DNA of 64,000 bases from Clostridia bacterium. GTDB lineage: Bacteria > Bacillota > Clostridia > Oscillospirales > CAG-272. The notes under the pieces were generated by a model that was given only the letters and a program-made list of their open reading frames with translations, was not told where the DNA came from and did no database searches. The position numbers and the translations under genes are program-made. This document shows, piece after piece, positions 37,526-45,992 of this stretch (position 1 is the stretch's first letter; the number at the start of each line of letters is the position of its first letter). The DNA lies in NCBI GenBank assembly GCA_900763885.1, contig CAAFLY010000247.1, positions 1-64,000 of the forward strand, in the 5' to 3' direction.

Positions 37526-38452
37526 CTATTTCATCAGCCAGCGGTCGAGGAAGCGATAGCCCTGCTCGCGTGCGTCCCGGGGCGGGCGGTGTCCTGCCAC
37601 GTGATGGAGGAACAATAGCCTGCCGTCCGTGTTCGCCGCGTATTCCGGCACCTTTTCGAGCATCGCCAGACTGTCCGCGTCGTCGTATTGCCCCGCCAGC
37701 AGACAGAGCGGTTTTGCCCCGCCTGCCGCCGCAAGCTGTGCGTGATCCATCCCCCGCGAGACAAGTGTGTCCAGACGTGCGCCCCAGTACCAGTCGTCGC
37801 GCCAGTTGGTCTGCTCCCAGCCGATGCCGAAATCCGAGCAGAGCAGCACGGAAATGCGCGCGTCGAGGCAGCCCGCGTAAAACGCCATCTTTCCGCCGAG
37901 CGAATGGCCCGCAATCCCGATCCGGCGTGCGTCCACCCGCGGATCCTCTGCCAGCGCGTCCGTCAGCAGCACCGTATCCGCGACGAGCTTCCCCATTCCC
38001 GTCCAATGCGGATGATCGCGGTGCAGCGCGTCGGCACTGTCCTGCCAGCGGGAAAAATCATCGCGCGCCTTGTCGGAGAGGCGGTAGGTCAGATGATACG
38101 CGTCGGCGGTGGCGGCGGCATATCCGCGTGCGGCAAGCTCGAGAAGCATGGGGATCTCCGCGAACGACGGAAGGGACTCCCCCGTCGCCGGATCGAGCGC
38201 GAGCATTGCCTCCGGATAATAAAACGGCACCACAACGGCGGGCAGCGGTCCGTCAATCCCCTCCGGAAATACCTTGCATACGCGCTGTGCGGTCCCCGGC
38301 CCGTTCGCCTGCAGCCACATCTCCACACGCACGGTCCTTGCCGGATCCCGCGTCGGTATGTGCGGATACACGCAAAGGCGCGTCATGGAGGCACAGAAGC
38401 TGTATCTCTCCGGCTGCCCGAGCGCGTCAAGCCAATCCTGTAGGGTTGTCAT
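37526..38452 (-). CDS. Alpha/beta hydrolase (esterase, dienelactone-hydrolase-like)
   Basis: A 308-residue cytoplasmic hydrolase. The nucleophile elbow is GHSLGGKMA with Ser184, and a late LHHVAGHRPP may provide the catalytic His. It resembles bacterial acetyl-xylan-esterase or AXE1-like hydrolases, but the substrate is unproven. CAGGAGGAAAC precedes the ATG. Location between sugar-binding lipoproteins and a GH35 enzyme fits a role in removing acyl groups from glycans. Confidence 0.78.
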   Translation of the reverse strand: MTTLQDWLDALGQPERYSFCASMTRLCVYPHIPTRDPARTVRVEMWLQANGPGTAQRVCKVFPEGIDGPLPAVVVPFYYPEAMLALDPATGESLPSFAEIPMLLELAARGYAAATADAYHLTYRLSDKARDDFSRWQDSADALHRDHPHWTGMGKLVADTVLLTDALAEDPRVDARRIGIAGHSLGGKMAFYAGCLDARISVLLCSDFGIGWEQTNWRDDWYWGARLDTLVSRGMDHAQLAAAGGAKPLCLLAGQYDDADSLAMLEKVPEYAANTDGRLLFLHHVAGHRPPRDAREQGYRFLDRWLMK

Positions 38453-38477
38453 GTCCGTTTCCTCCTGTCATAACGAT

Positions 38478-38512
38478 AAAAAAGCCGGATCTGCACCTGT
38501 ACAGACCCGGTT
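38478..38512 (-). terminator. Terminator after tRNA-Ala
   Basis: On the minus strand CCGGGTCTG pairs imperfectly with CAGATCCGG, followed by CTTTTTT. Confidence 0.75.
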
Positions 38513-38523
38513 ATGGTAAAAAA

Positions 38524-38596
38524 TGGAGCATAGGGGGATCGAACCCCTGACCTCAAGATTGCGAACCTTGCGCTCTCCCAGCTGAGCTAATGCCCC
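38524..38596 (-). tRNA. tRNA-Ala, anticodon CGC
   Basis: A 73-nt cloverleaf on the minus strand: acceptor GGGGCAT paired with ATGCTCC, D arm GCTCAGCTGGGAGAGC, anticodon loop TTCGCAA giving anticodon CGC (codon GCG), and T arm with GGTTCGATCC. The discriminator is A, and the 3' CCA is not encoded. A promoter and a terminator flank it, so it is a single-gene transcript. A dedicated CGC alanine tRNA fits the GCG-rich codon use here. Confidence 0.95.
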
Positions 38597-38612
38597 GTCA
38601 TCGAACGGTATT

Positions 38613-38641
38613 ATTATAGCGCATTTTCCTCCGAATTGCAA
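38613..38641 (-). promoter_or_regulatory. Promoter of tRNA-Ala
   Basis: -35 TTGCAA, 17-bp spacer, -10 TATAAT, ending 17 bases before the mature 5' end. Confidence 0.75.
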
Positions 38642-38712
38642 TAGGTTTTTCAAAAAAAATCCGGGTTTTGTGAAATTTCCGCTGGATTTTTCGCGCGCTC
38701 CCGCTTTTGCGG

Positions 38713-38741
38713 TAGACTTTTCGCGGAATGTGTGGTATAAT
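38713..38741 (+). promoter_or_regulatory. Promoter of the GH35 gene
   Basis: -35 TAGACT, 17-bp spacer, -10 TATAAT, about 30 bases before the ATG. Confidence 0.65.
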
Positions 38742-38773
38742 ACGGGTGAAAACGCCCCACAATGGAGGAAATC

Positions 38774-40546
38774 ATGGCAATTCTGACCTACGACGAAAAA
38801 CAGTTCTATCTGGACGGCAAGCCGTACCGGATCATCTCGGGCGCGATGCACTATTTCCGGATCCCGCGGGAATACTGGCGCGACCGGCTCATGAAGCTGA
38901 AGGAATGCGGCTTCAATACACTCGAAACGTACACCTGCTGGAACCTGCATGAGCCGGAGGAGGGAAAATTCGACTTCACCGGGATGCTGGATCTCGCCGC
39001 GTACATCGATCTTGCGGCGGAGCTTGGGCTCAACGTGATCCTGCGGCCGGGTCCGTACATCTGCTCGGAATGGGATTTCGGCGGACTGCCGGCGTGGCTG
39101 CTCAAATACGACAAGATCGCGCTCCGCTGCAACGATCCCGCGTTCCTTGAGAAGGTGCGGCGGTACTACCACGCGCTCTTTCGCGAGGTGGGCGACCGCC
39201 TGTCCACGCGCGGCGGCAATGTAGTGATGGTGCAGATCGAAAACGAATACGGCAGCTACGGCAACGATCACGACTATATGCGCGCCGTGGTGGACATTTA
39301 CCGCGAGTGCGGCGTGGACTGCCTGCTCTTTACCTCGGACGGCGCGTGCGATTGGATGCTGAACGGAGGGACGCTGCCGGAATTCCTCTCCGTAGCGAAT
39401 TTCGGCTCCCGCGCAAAGCAGAATTTCGACGCCCTCAACGATTTCCGCCGCAAGGGGAACCGTTCGATGGGCCCGACAATGTGCGGCGAATTCTGGAGCG
39501 GCTGGTTCGATCACTGGTATGAGGAGCATCACGTGCGCCCGACCTCCGAGATCATCGACTGCTTCCGAGAAATGCTCGATTACGGCGCGTCGCTGAACTT
39601 CTATATGTTCCACGGCGGCACGAATTTCGGCTTTACCAACGGCGCGAACCATACGGGCGTGTATCAGCCGACGATCACAAGCTACGACTACAACGCGCCC
39701 TTGACCGAGGCCGGGGACATCACGCCGACGTATCTGGCCATGCGCGCGCTCGTGGAGGAGTACGAGGGGATCAAGCTGCCGCCGCTGACGGTCAAAAACA
39801 GCGAAAAGGCGGCATACGGCAAGGTGCAGCTCACGGAATCGGCACCGATCTGCCGCGCGGTCCGCGAAACTGCCGCCCCGATCCCTATGCCCGCGCCGGT
39901 CTACATGGAGGAGATCGGGCAGTACCACGGGTTCGCGATGTATTCCACGGTGATCCATGGACCGATCTCCGGCGTGAAGCTCGAGTTTGATGTGCTGCAC
40001 GACCGCGCGACGGTATTCATGGACGGCAGCTTCTGCGGCATCTTCGAGAGAGACCGCCGGAGTGCCGATGTGCCGCTGAGCCTTGATCACGGTCAGTCGG
40101 TGCGTCTGGACATCTTCGTCGAGGATATGGGGCGCGTCAACTACGGTCCGAAGCTGCGCGACCGCAAGGGGGCTGTCGGGATCCGGTTCGGTCAGCAGTA
40201 CCACTTCGGCTGGGAGATGATCCCCCTCAAGCTGGACAACCTCGCCCCTGTGACCTATGACAAAACCCCGGACGGCCCCGCGGAAGGCACGAATCTCCTG
40301 CGCGGCAGTCTGGAAATCGACGGCGCGCCGCGGGATACGTTCATCAAGCTCGACGGCTTCCACCACGGCATCGTCCTCGTCAACGGCTTCAATCTGGGCC
40401 GCTATTACCTCGACGCCGGTCCGCAAAAGACCCTCTACTGCCCCGCCCCGATGCTCCGTACCGGCAAGAACGAGATCCTCGTCCTCGAAACCGACGGCTA
40501 CGACCGCGCGGAAATCGAATTCACAGACGTCCCGGATCTGGGCTGA
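38774..40546 (+). CDS. Beta-galactosidase, GH35
   Basis: A 590-residue cytoplasmic glycoside hydrolase cleaving terminal beta-galactosides. The N-terminal TIM barrel begins with FYLDGKPYRIISGAMHYFRI and has GFNTLETYTCWNLHEP. The acid/base is Glu158 in IENEYG and the nucleophile Glu239 in CGEFWSGW. Beta-sandwich domains make up the C-terminal half. The ATG at 38774 is used because the upstream in-frame ATG at 38762 overlaps the GGAGG ribosome-binding site. Together with the GH36 enzyme it suggests use of galacto-oligosaccharides or host glycans. Confidence 0.95.
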   Translation: MAILTYDEKQFYLDGKPYRIISGAMHYFRIPREYWRDRLMKLKECGFNTLETYTCWNLHEPEEGKFDFTGMLDLAAYIDLAAELGLNVILRPGPYICSEWDFGGLPAWLLKYDKIALRCNDPAFLEKVRRYYHALFREVGDRLSTRGGNVVMVQIENEYGSYGNDHDYMRAVVDIYRECGVDCLLFTSDGACDWMLNGGTLPEFLSVANFGSRAKQNFDALNDFRRKGNRSMGPTMCGEFWSGWFDHWYEEHHVRPTSEIIDCFREMLDYGASLNFYMFHGGTNFGFTNGANHTGVYQPTITSYDYNAPLTEAGDITPTYLAMRALVEEYEGIKLPPLTVKNSEKAAYGKVQLTESAPICRAVRETAAPIPMPAPVYMEEIGQYHGFAMYSTVIHGPISGVKLEFDVLHDRATVFMDGSFCGIFERDRRSADVPLSLDHGQSVRLDIFVEDMGRVNYGPKLRDRKGAVGIRFGQQYHFGWEMIPLKLDNLAPVTYDKTPDGPAEGTNLLRGSLEIDGAPRDTFIKLDGFHHGIVLVNGFNLGRYYLDAGPQKTLYCPAPMLRTGKNEILVLETDGYDRAEIEFTDVPDLG

Positions 40547-40600
40547 GGAGACACGGGGAACGGTCGCTTCTGAACCTGCGCGTTGGCACCCGAAGCACCG
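40547..40600 (+). repeat. Boundary repeat arm remnant
   Basis: ACACGGGGAACGGTCGCTTC directly after the GH35 stop; the rest of the arm is lost or replaced. It is the left partner of the arm at 41455-41554, with the TM2 gene between. Confidence 0.5.
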
Positions 40601-40716
40601 GATCCAACCGTCTGCTTGAAGCGATCGCGTCCATATGCTTCCTTTTTACGCAGCAAAACCGCCGGTCGTATGGTGCGGTCGATTCCCCCTGTGCGATGGT
40701 TCTCCCCTGCGTAATG

Positions 40717-40762
40717 AAAAAGTGCGATCCCTGCCATTTTTTGGTACAGGACCGCACTTTTT
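40717..40762. terminator. Terminator between convergent GH35 and TM2 genes
   Basis: AAAAAGTGCG pairs with CGCACTTTTT, with further inner pairing (TCC/GGA, CTG/CAG). Suitable on both strands. Confidence 0.8.
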
Positions 40763-40766
40763 CTAT

Positions 40767-41183
40767 TCAGCGAACGTAGTAGGGATTGGGTTTCATAAGC
40801 AGAGCGATGATGTCGCAGATCCATCCGATGCCGAACAGACCACCCGTGAAGAGGTAGAGGATGCCCATGCCCACTCTTCCCTCATAGAATTTGTGAGCAC
40901 CAAGACCGCCTAAGAAGAAGCAGAGCAGAAAAGCAACCCATTTGTTCTTTTCGCGTCCAGCCGCACCGTTCACATTGGTGTTCGTGTTGACATTGCTGTT
41001 GTTGATGACGATCGGCTGTTGCTGCTGCGCGGATTTGACCTCTTCCACCTGACAGCCGCAAAGCGGGCAGATCACCGCTTCCTCCGCAATGGTGCCGCCG
41101 CAGTGCTTGCAGAACTTCGTCTTTCCATTCGTCGCAGGATTCTGAGCCGCCGTGTTTTCCGCTGTGTTGTTTCCGTTGTTCAT
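40767..41183 (-). CDS. Zinc-ribbon TM2-domain protein
   Basis: A 138-residue protein. Near residue 25 is a Cys4 zinc ribbon (CKHCGGTIAEEAVICPLCGC), then a Gln/Asn/Val-rich linker, then a TM2 domain of two membrane helices (KNKWVAFLLCFFLGGLGAHKF and LYLFTGGLFGIGWICDII). Function of the family is not established. CAGGAGG precedes the ATG at 41183, whereas the longer frame has no such site. It is the cargo between boundary arms at 40547 and 41554. Confidence 0.85.
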   Translation of the reverse strand: MNNGNNTAENTAAQNPATNGKTKFCKHCGGTIAEEAVICPLCGCQVEEVKSAQQQQPIVINNSNVNTNTNVNGAAGREKNKWVAFLLCFFLGGLGAHKFYEGRVGMGILYLFTGGLFGIGWICDIIALLMKPNPYYVR

Positions 41184-41555
41184 AGATTGTACCTCCTGAT
41201 AGATAAAATGTTTTTCGGGGGGTGCTATCGCCCTTATTATATCATAATAATCTATCCATTGGAAGTACTTTTTGATAATTTTTTCAAGAAAAATTGCAAT
41301 TGTGCCGCTTCGACAAAAGCACGCACGGTCAGCCGGGGCAATCCTTGTCAAATGTTGACATCCGTCACTCTCACAAGAGACATTTTTCCCTCAAAAAATC
41401 CACCCACAAAAACGCTCATATGATTTGAACAGAACCAAATTGTCAATCCACCGGCCCTGCACAAACTAGACCTGAATCCATCCCCTCATAAAAGTTTTGC
41501 GGAGCTTTTTCAAAAGCGACCGTTCCCCCGTTCCCCTCGTTCCCCGCGTCCCCCA
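41184..41555. other. Intergenic region, no gene
   Basis: AT-rich leader of the TM2 gene with a possible -10 TATAAT near 41235-41245 (minus strand, -35 unclear), then a boundary arm next to the yifB stop. Confidence 0.5.
41455..41554 (-). repeat. Boundary repeat arm
   Basis: Plus-strand order: CTGCACAAACTAGACC, CATAAAAGTTTTGCGGAG, GCTTTTTCAAAAGCG, then CGTTCCCC-type units to the yifB stop. Confidence 0.82.
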
Positions 41556-43160
41556 TCAACGCCCGCCGAAGTATTTTTTGTCGAGGGCGCGTAGCTGGAC
41601 GGCTTCAAGAAGGTGCCGTTTGGCGATGGGGCCGCCCGGGACGCCCGCACACGCCGCGCCGCCCGTTTGCGCTACCGATTCGAGATCGGCAAGGGTCCGC
41701 GCCACGCGGAGAATCCGGTCATAGGCACGCGCGGATATGTGGAGCCGGTTGAATACATCCTCCATCACCGCCGTCGTTTCGCTGTCCAGGGCGCAGAATC
41801 GGCGCAGAGCCTCCCCCGACAGACGGCTGTTCGAGAAGACCGGCTCCCCCGGTATGCCCGACTCCCGGGATCGACGGATAGCAAGCTCCCGCGCCGCTTT
41901 TACTCTGGCTCGAATCTCCGCCGACGGCTCCCCCGGCTTCGCCTCCGACAGCTCCGCAAAGGACAGCGCGGGCATCTCCATCTGGATGTCGATCCGGTCC
42001 AGCATCGGCCCGCTGATCTTTTCGAGATACGCCGCAATCGCCTTTTCGGTGCATTTGCACGGGTGCGCCTCGTCTCTGCTGCCGTAATACCCGCACGGAC
42101 ACGGATTCATCGCGCAGACCAGCAGAAAATCCGCCGGATACGTCACCCGGCCTGCCGCACGCGTGATCGTCACCTGCCTGTCCTCGATCGGCTGCCGCAG
42201 TGCTTCCATCGCGTCCTTGCGGAACTCCGGGAACTCGTCGAGAAACAGTACCCCGTGGTGCGCCAGCGAGATCTCTCCCGGCGACGGCACCTTTCCCCCG
42301 CCAACGAGCGACGCCGTGCTCAGGCTGTGGTGCGGCGAACGGAATACCCGGCTCTGTATGTACGGCAGCTCCTCCGACAGCATCCCCGCGCATGAGTGGA
42401 TTTTCGTCGCTTCGAGCGCTTCCTCCCGGTGCATCGGCGGCAGAATCGTCGGCAGCCGCTTCGCCAGCATCGATTTGCCCGATCCCGGCGGCCCGATCAG
42501 GAGAATGTTGTGTCCCCCCGCCGCCGCGACCTCCATCGCCCGCTTCGCACGGAACTGCCCCTTGACCTCGGCAAAATCCACATCGAATACCGGCTCCGCC
42601 ACGTGCGCAAACGGATCCGCCGCGCTCGGCGCCATCCGCTCCCGGCCGTTCAGATGCAAAAGGAGCGTCGGGATGTCCGGCACGCCGTAGATCGCGATTC
42701 CCTCCGTTTCCGCCACCGACGCCTCGCCTATGTTCGCCTCCGGCACGAAAATCTCCGTCTTGCCCGCGTGGATCGCCGCCAGCGTCATCCCCAGCACGCC
42801 GCGCACGCTCCGCACCTCGCCGGAAAACGAGATCTCCCCGATAAAGCACTTCGTCCCCATGTCGCACGACGGGGTGATCACGCCGCACGTCTGGTAGATC
42901 GCGCACAGAATCGCCAGCTCCAGCGCTGTGCCCTCCTTCTTCCGATCCGCCGGCGCCAGATTCACGCTGATCTCCAGCTCCGGGATCGCAAAGCCGCAGT
43001 TCTTCGCGCCGGTGTAGATCCGCAGCTCCGATTCCCGTACCGCGGCGTCCGGCAGGCCGACAATCTCAAACTCCGGCAGATTCCGCTCCGCTGTGCATTC
43101 CACCGTCACCAGAAATCCGTCAATTCCGTACAGCGCGGCTCCGCTTGTGATCGCTAACAT
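41556..43160 (-). CDS. comM: YifB/ComM-family Mg-chelatase-like ATPase
   Basis: A 534-residue AAA+ protein. The N-terminal domain resembles the Lon-protease S5-like fold (LAITSGAALYGIDGF and LPDAAVRESELR). Walker A is IGPPGSGKS (222-230), Walker B is GVLFLDEFPEF, and the Mg-chelatase C-terminal domain ends with SARAYDRILRVARTLADLE. In other bacteria ComM promotes branch migration during natural transformation; the YifB role in Clostridia is not settled. GGGAGGTATTC precedes the ATG. Boundary arms lie on both outer sides. Confidence 0.92.
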   Translation of the reverse strand: MLAITSGAALYGIDGFLVTVECTAERNLPEFEIVGLPDAAVRESELRIYTGAKNCGFAIPELEISVNLAPADRKKEGTALELAILCAIYQTCGVITPSCDMGTKCFIGEISFSGEVRSVRGVLGMTLAAIHAGKTEIFVPEANIGEASVAETEGIAIYGVPDIPTLLLHLNGRERMAPSAADPFAHVAEPVFDVDFAEVKGQFRAKRAMEVAAAGGHNILLIGPPGSGKSMLAKRLPTILPPMHREEALEATKIHSCAGMLSEELPYIQSRVFRSPHHSLSTASLVGGGKVPSPGEISLAHHGVLFLDEFPEFRKDAMEALRQPIEDRQVTITRAAGRVTYPADFLLVCAMNPCPCGYYGSRDEAHPCKCTEKAIAAYLEKISGPMLDRIDIQMEMPALSFAELSEAKPGEPSAEIRARVKAARELAIRRSRESGIPGEPVFSNSRLSGEALRRFCALDSETTAVMEDVFNRLHISARAYDRILRVARTLADLESVAQTGGAACAGVPGGPIAKRHLLEAVQLRALDKKYFGGR

Positions 43161-43177
43161 TTAGAATACCTCCCGAT

Positions 43178-43262
43178 ATTAGGGGATACGCGGCTTCTTG
43201 AAAGAAGCCTGGCAAGAACTTTTATACAGGGGATGGGGTGGATATAGTTTGTGCTGGGCAGT
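43178..43262 (+). repeat. Boundary repeat arm (left)
   Basis: GGGGATACGCGGCTTCTTG, hairpin-like GGCTTCTTGAAAGAAGCC, GGCAAGAACTTTTATAC, and GGATATAGTTTGTGCTGG. The outer end faces the start of the yifB/comM gene. Confidence 0.75.
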
Positions 43263-43269
43263 TTTTGTT

Positions 43270-43479
43270 TTACTCTGCTGACTCGTTTTCTTGGGGCAGC
43301 TCTACCGTACTGGTGTCCAGCTTGCCGTGGATTCGCTCGTAGTAGGCGATATTTGTGCGCAGGAGGTGCAGGAAGTGGTTGTTCGGCGACCGTCCTTCCT
43401 TCTCCGCGACCGCGATAAACTTCTTATACATATCTTCATCCATCCGCGCTACAAACGCGATTTTGTTCTTCTGCGCCAT
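43270..43479 (-). CDS. Small ribbon-helix-helix (Arc-like) protein
   Basis: A 69-residue protein: a short strand (KIAFVARMDED), then two helices (MYKKFIAVAEKEG and SPNNHFLHLLRTNIAYYERIHG) in the style of Arc/CopG ribbon-helix-helix DNA-binding proteins, then an acidic tail. Such proteins are often antitoxins or small repressors, but no toxin gene adjoins. AGGAGTATT precedes the ATG. It is the only gene between two inverted boundary arms. Confidence 0.65.
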   Translation of the reverse strand: MAQKNKIAFVARMDEDMYKKFIAVAEKEGRSPNNHFLHLLRTNIAYYERIHGKLDTSTVELPQENESAE

Positions 43480-43544
43480 ACCAATACTCCTTCTTTCCTT
43501 CTTACATCGATTTATTCCTTGAAAAGGAAGACGGTATTCTCCCC

Positions 43545-43622
43545 CTACCCATCAACCCATTCATAAAGGTTTCGTTCAGAACGCGTAGCTTTCTGCCTTT
43601 TTCCAAAAGCCCCGCTTCGCCG
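43545..43622 (-). repeat. Boundary repeat arm (right, diverged)
   Basis: ACCCATTCATAAAGGTTTCG, CAGAACGCGTAGCTTTCTGC, then CCTTTTTCCAAAAGCCCCG next to the flippase stop. The C-rich unit run is missing. Confidence 0.55.
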
Positions 43623-43623
43623 A

Positions 43624-45027
43624 TCAGCCCCTGCGCAACAGCTTCAGAGCAGCTTTGATCAGGTGGCGGAAGTTGAGGATTGTCACGACGGCGGTCAGAG
43701 CGATGGAGATCGGGAGATCATAGGGGACCTCGAGAATCATGACGGCGCAGAGGACGGTCACCAGGATCGCGCTGGCGATAAAGCGGCCGTTGTCCCAGCG
43801 GATGCGGACGGAGGTGCGGCTGTGGAAGAAGCGGATCACGAACATGACGAAATAGCTCACGCAGGTCGAGATCGCGCATCCCATGGCGCCGAGCGGGTGA
43901 ACGAGAATCAGGTTGCCGATCACGTTCAGGAGCGCGCCGATGAAGATCGTCACAAAGGTCGCCATGCTCCGCTTGTCCACCAGATACGCCGAGGTCAGGA
44001 AATTTGCGAGACAGCAGAACGTCGTCGCCAATACAAGCATCGGAACCTCGCGCCACGCCGGATAAAACGCCGGTGCCGCCAGAACGATCGTGGACAGCTT
44101 CGCGGTCGCCATCAGCCACGCCGCGCCGGTGAACGCCACCGCCTGATACACCTTTGCCACATTGGAGAAGAGCTGCTCCCGCTCCTCCCGCGGCTGATTC
44201 ACGAACGCCGACAGCTGCCACGCGTAGGTGAAGATGTTCGAGATGATGATGAGGATCGTCGGCACCTTGTTCGAGATGGAGTACAGGCCGTTTTCCACCG
44301 TGCCGAGGACGGACGTGATGATGAACCGGTCGGAAATGTTGATGACCCAGCTGCAAATCGTCGTCGGGATCAGCGGGATTGCGTACCGGAGCATGTCCCA
44401 GTCGGCGGCGCGCCGTTCCTTCGGCAGAATCGCCGCGAGGGAGAACGCCCGCCACTGCCTGTCCTTGATGATGCAGAACGCCGCGCACGTGAAGTCCGCC
44501 AAAACGCTCGACAGCACGTACCCCGGCACGCCCCACCGGAACACGGCGAGGAATAGGATGTTCAGTCCGATATTGACCGCGGTGCATAGGATCCCCGCCT
44601 CCGCGTAGAGCCGCACATTTCCGCCCGACCGTGCAAACTGGCTGCACGCCGCGTAGAAATTCGACGCGATCACGTAGAAGCACATGAGGATCGTGTACCC
44701 GTGCGTGTACGGGATCAGATTCAGGAGCGGATACAGCAGAAGGAGCGCCGCCGAGCCGAACGCGGTCACGACGATCCCGAATGTATACACGGAACGGCGA
44801 TCCGTCTCCTGGTCCATCCCGAACCGGATCACGGCGTTGGCGATCCCCACGGACGCGATCGGGATGAGCAGATTCGCCAGCTGCACCACGTTGTCCATGA
44901 CGCCGTATTCCGCCTCGGACAGCACCCGCGTGTAAAACGGCGTCAGCAGGAACACCAGCAGCTTCGACCCGAACGTACTCAGTGCGATCAGCGCCGTATT
45001 CGTCATTAGCTTTTTATATACATTCAT
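43624..45027 (-). CDS. Polysaccharide biosynthesis flippase (Wzx/MATE-like)
   Basis: A 467-residue membrane protein with about 14 hydrophobic segments of the MOP superfamily, polysaccharide-transport branch, beginning with LIALSTFGSKLLVFLLTPFY and RVLSEAEYG. Such proteins flip lipid-linked oligosaccharide units. No glycosyltransferase adjoins here. GGAGATAC precedes the ATG. The long upstream spacer contains a boundary arm. Confidence 0.88.
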   Translation of the reverse strand: MNVYKKLMTNTALIALSTFGSKLLVFLLTPFYTRVLSEAEYGVMDNVVQLANLLIPIASVGIANAVIRFGMDQETDRRSVYTFGIVVTAFGSAALLLLYPLLNLIPYTHGYTILMCFYVIASNFYAACSQFARSGGNVRLYAEAGILCTAVNIGLNILFLAVFRWGVPGYVLSSVLADFTCAAFCIIKDRQWRAFSLAAILPKERRAADWDMLRYAIPLIPTTICSWVINISDRFIITSVLGTVENGLYSISNKVPTILIIISNIFTYAWQLSAFVNQPREEREQLFSNVAKVYQAVAFTGAAWLMATAKLSTIVLAAPAFYPAWREVPMLVLATTFCCLANFLTSAYLVDKRSMATFVTIFIGALLNVIGNLILVHPLGAMGCAISTCVSYFVMFVIRFFHSRTSVRIRWDNGRFIASAILVTVLCAVMILEVPYDLPISIALTAVVTILNFRHLIKAALKLLRRG

Positions 45028-45049
45028 AATTTTGTATCTCCGTGGATTT

Positions 45050-45270
45050 AGAAAGGGGGAACGAGGGGATACGGTCGCTTTTGAAAAAGCTCCGCAAAAC
45101 TTTTATGAAAAGGTTGTATGGATTTCGTTTGTGCAAATCCATGTGCGCACCCATACAGCTCCGTCCCCACTGACTTTAGTCAGTGACCCGACAGGTATCG
45201 TTCGCGAGCGGCTCCCATGCGTTTAGCTTGCTAAACTCCGTAATCCGCTTTCTACGGGAGCAATTGCGTC
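45050..45270 (+). repeat. Boundary repeat arm, long variant
   Basis: GGGGGAACGAGGGGATACGG, CGCTTTTGAAAAAGC, CTCCGCAAAACTTTTATG, GATTTCGTTTGTGCAAATCC, then ACTGACTTTAGTCAGT (a hairpin not in other copies), TCGTTCGCGAGCGGCTCCC and CCGCTTTCTACGGGAG. No inverted partner is seen. Confidence 0.8.
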
Positions 45271-45355
45271 CATGGATTTATTTTTAGTGGCAGGATGCCT
45301 CAATTACAGTTTTGAGGCTTAGGTCCATGTCCCGTTTCTCACACCATCACAACAT

Positions 45356-45384
45356 AGTATACCACAAAAGGGGGCTTTATGGAA
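45356..45384 (-). promoter_or_regulatory. Possible promoter of the flippase gene
   Basis: -35 TTCCAT, 17-bp spacer, -10 TATACT; the -35 is weak. The transcript would run through the boundary arm for about 320 nt before the flippase ATG. Confidence 0.35.
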
Positions 45385-45416
45385 TAGGATTCTGTGAATT
45401 TTTGGTTGACGGCAAG

Positions 45417-45453
45417 GAAAAAGTCCCTTTATCCTGTGGATAAAAGGACTTTC
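45417..45453 (-). terminator. Terminator of the ribosomal superoperon
   Basis: On the minus strand AAAGTCCTTTTATCC pairs with GGATAAAGGGACTTT around a 3-base loop and is followed by further T residues. It lies about 60 bases after the rplQ stop. Confidence 0.85.
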
Positions 45454-45474
45454 TATAATCCGTCAAGCCAAGAG

Positions 45475-45490
45475 CACCGATGCATCGGTG
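45475..45490. repeat. 16-bp perfect palindrome after rplQ
   Basis: CACCGATGCATCGGTG, centred 34 bases after the rplQ stop and before the operon terminator. Confidence 0.7.
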
Positions 45491-45515
45491 TTCCTTAGAA
45501 TTTGCGTCAGCGAAT

Positions 45516-45860
45516 TCAGTCTACCAGCTTGATGAGTGCCATTTCGGCTGCGTCACCGCGACGGGGCCCGAGCTTGTAGATCTGGGTGTAACCACCGTTG
45601 CGATCTGCGTACTTCGGAGCGACCTCGTCGAAGAGCTTCTTGACTACGTCTTCCTTGGTGATATAGGCGAGAGCAGCACGGCGGGAAGCTAAGGTATTCT
45701 TCTTGCCGAGCGTGATCATTTTTTCAGCGATGGCACGGACTTCCTTGGCGCGGGTCAGCGTGGTTTCGATGGAACCGTTTTCAATCAGGTAGGTTACCAT
45801 GCCACGAAGCATAGCGTTTCTGTGAGCCGTGGGTCTGCCGAGTTTTCTGGTACCGGGCAT
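45516..45860 (-). CDS. rplQ: Ribosomal protein L17
   Basis: Large-subunit protein near the exit tunnel. The 114-residue sequence begins [20 protein letters not shown], the L17 signature, and keeps the [20 protein letters not shown] region. AAGGAGG precedes the ATG. It is the last gene of the alpha operon, 132 bp after rpoA. Confidence 0.98.
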   Translation of the reverse strand: MPGTRKLGRPTAHRNAMLRGMVTYLIENGSIETTLTRAKEVRAIAEKMITLGKKNTLASRRAALAYITKEDVVKKLFDEVAPKYADRNGGYTQIYKLGPRRGDAAEMALIKLVD

Positions 45861-45992
45861 ATTCCATGTCCTCCTTATGCATTATGGGTTGTTCCCGTTC
45901 TCTCCGGCAGTCTGGGACCGCGCGGATACCTCCGACAATGAGGGCGGGAGTGAAAATCATATATATGGGGTAGGATCCGCGAAGGGCAGTCC

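Larger units (their letters stand above)
45028..45515. other. Intergenic region between flippase and rplQ, no gene
   Basis: Contains a left boundary arm, a possible promoter, the ribosomal-operon terminator and a 16-bp palindrome after rplQ. Confidence 0.6.

Noticed and set aside
43270..43479. Toxin-antitoxin module
   Set aside because: The RHH protein could be an antitoxin, but there is no adjacent toxin-sized gene on either strand.
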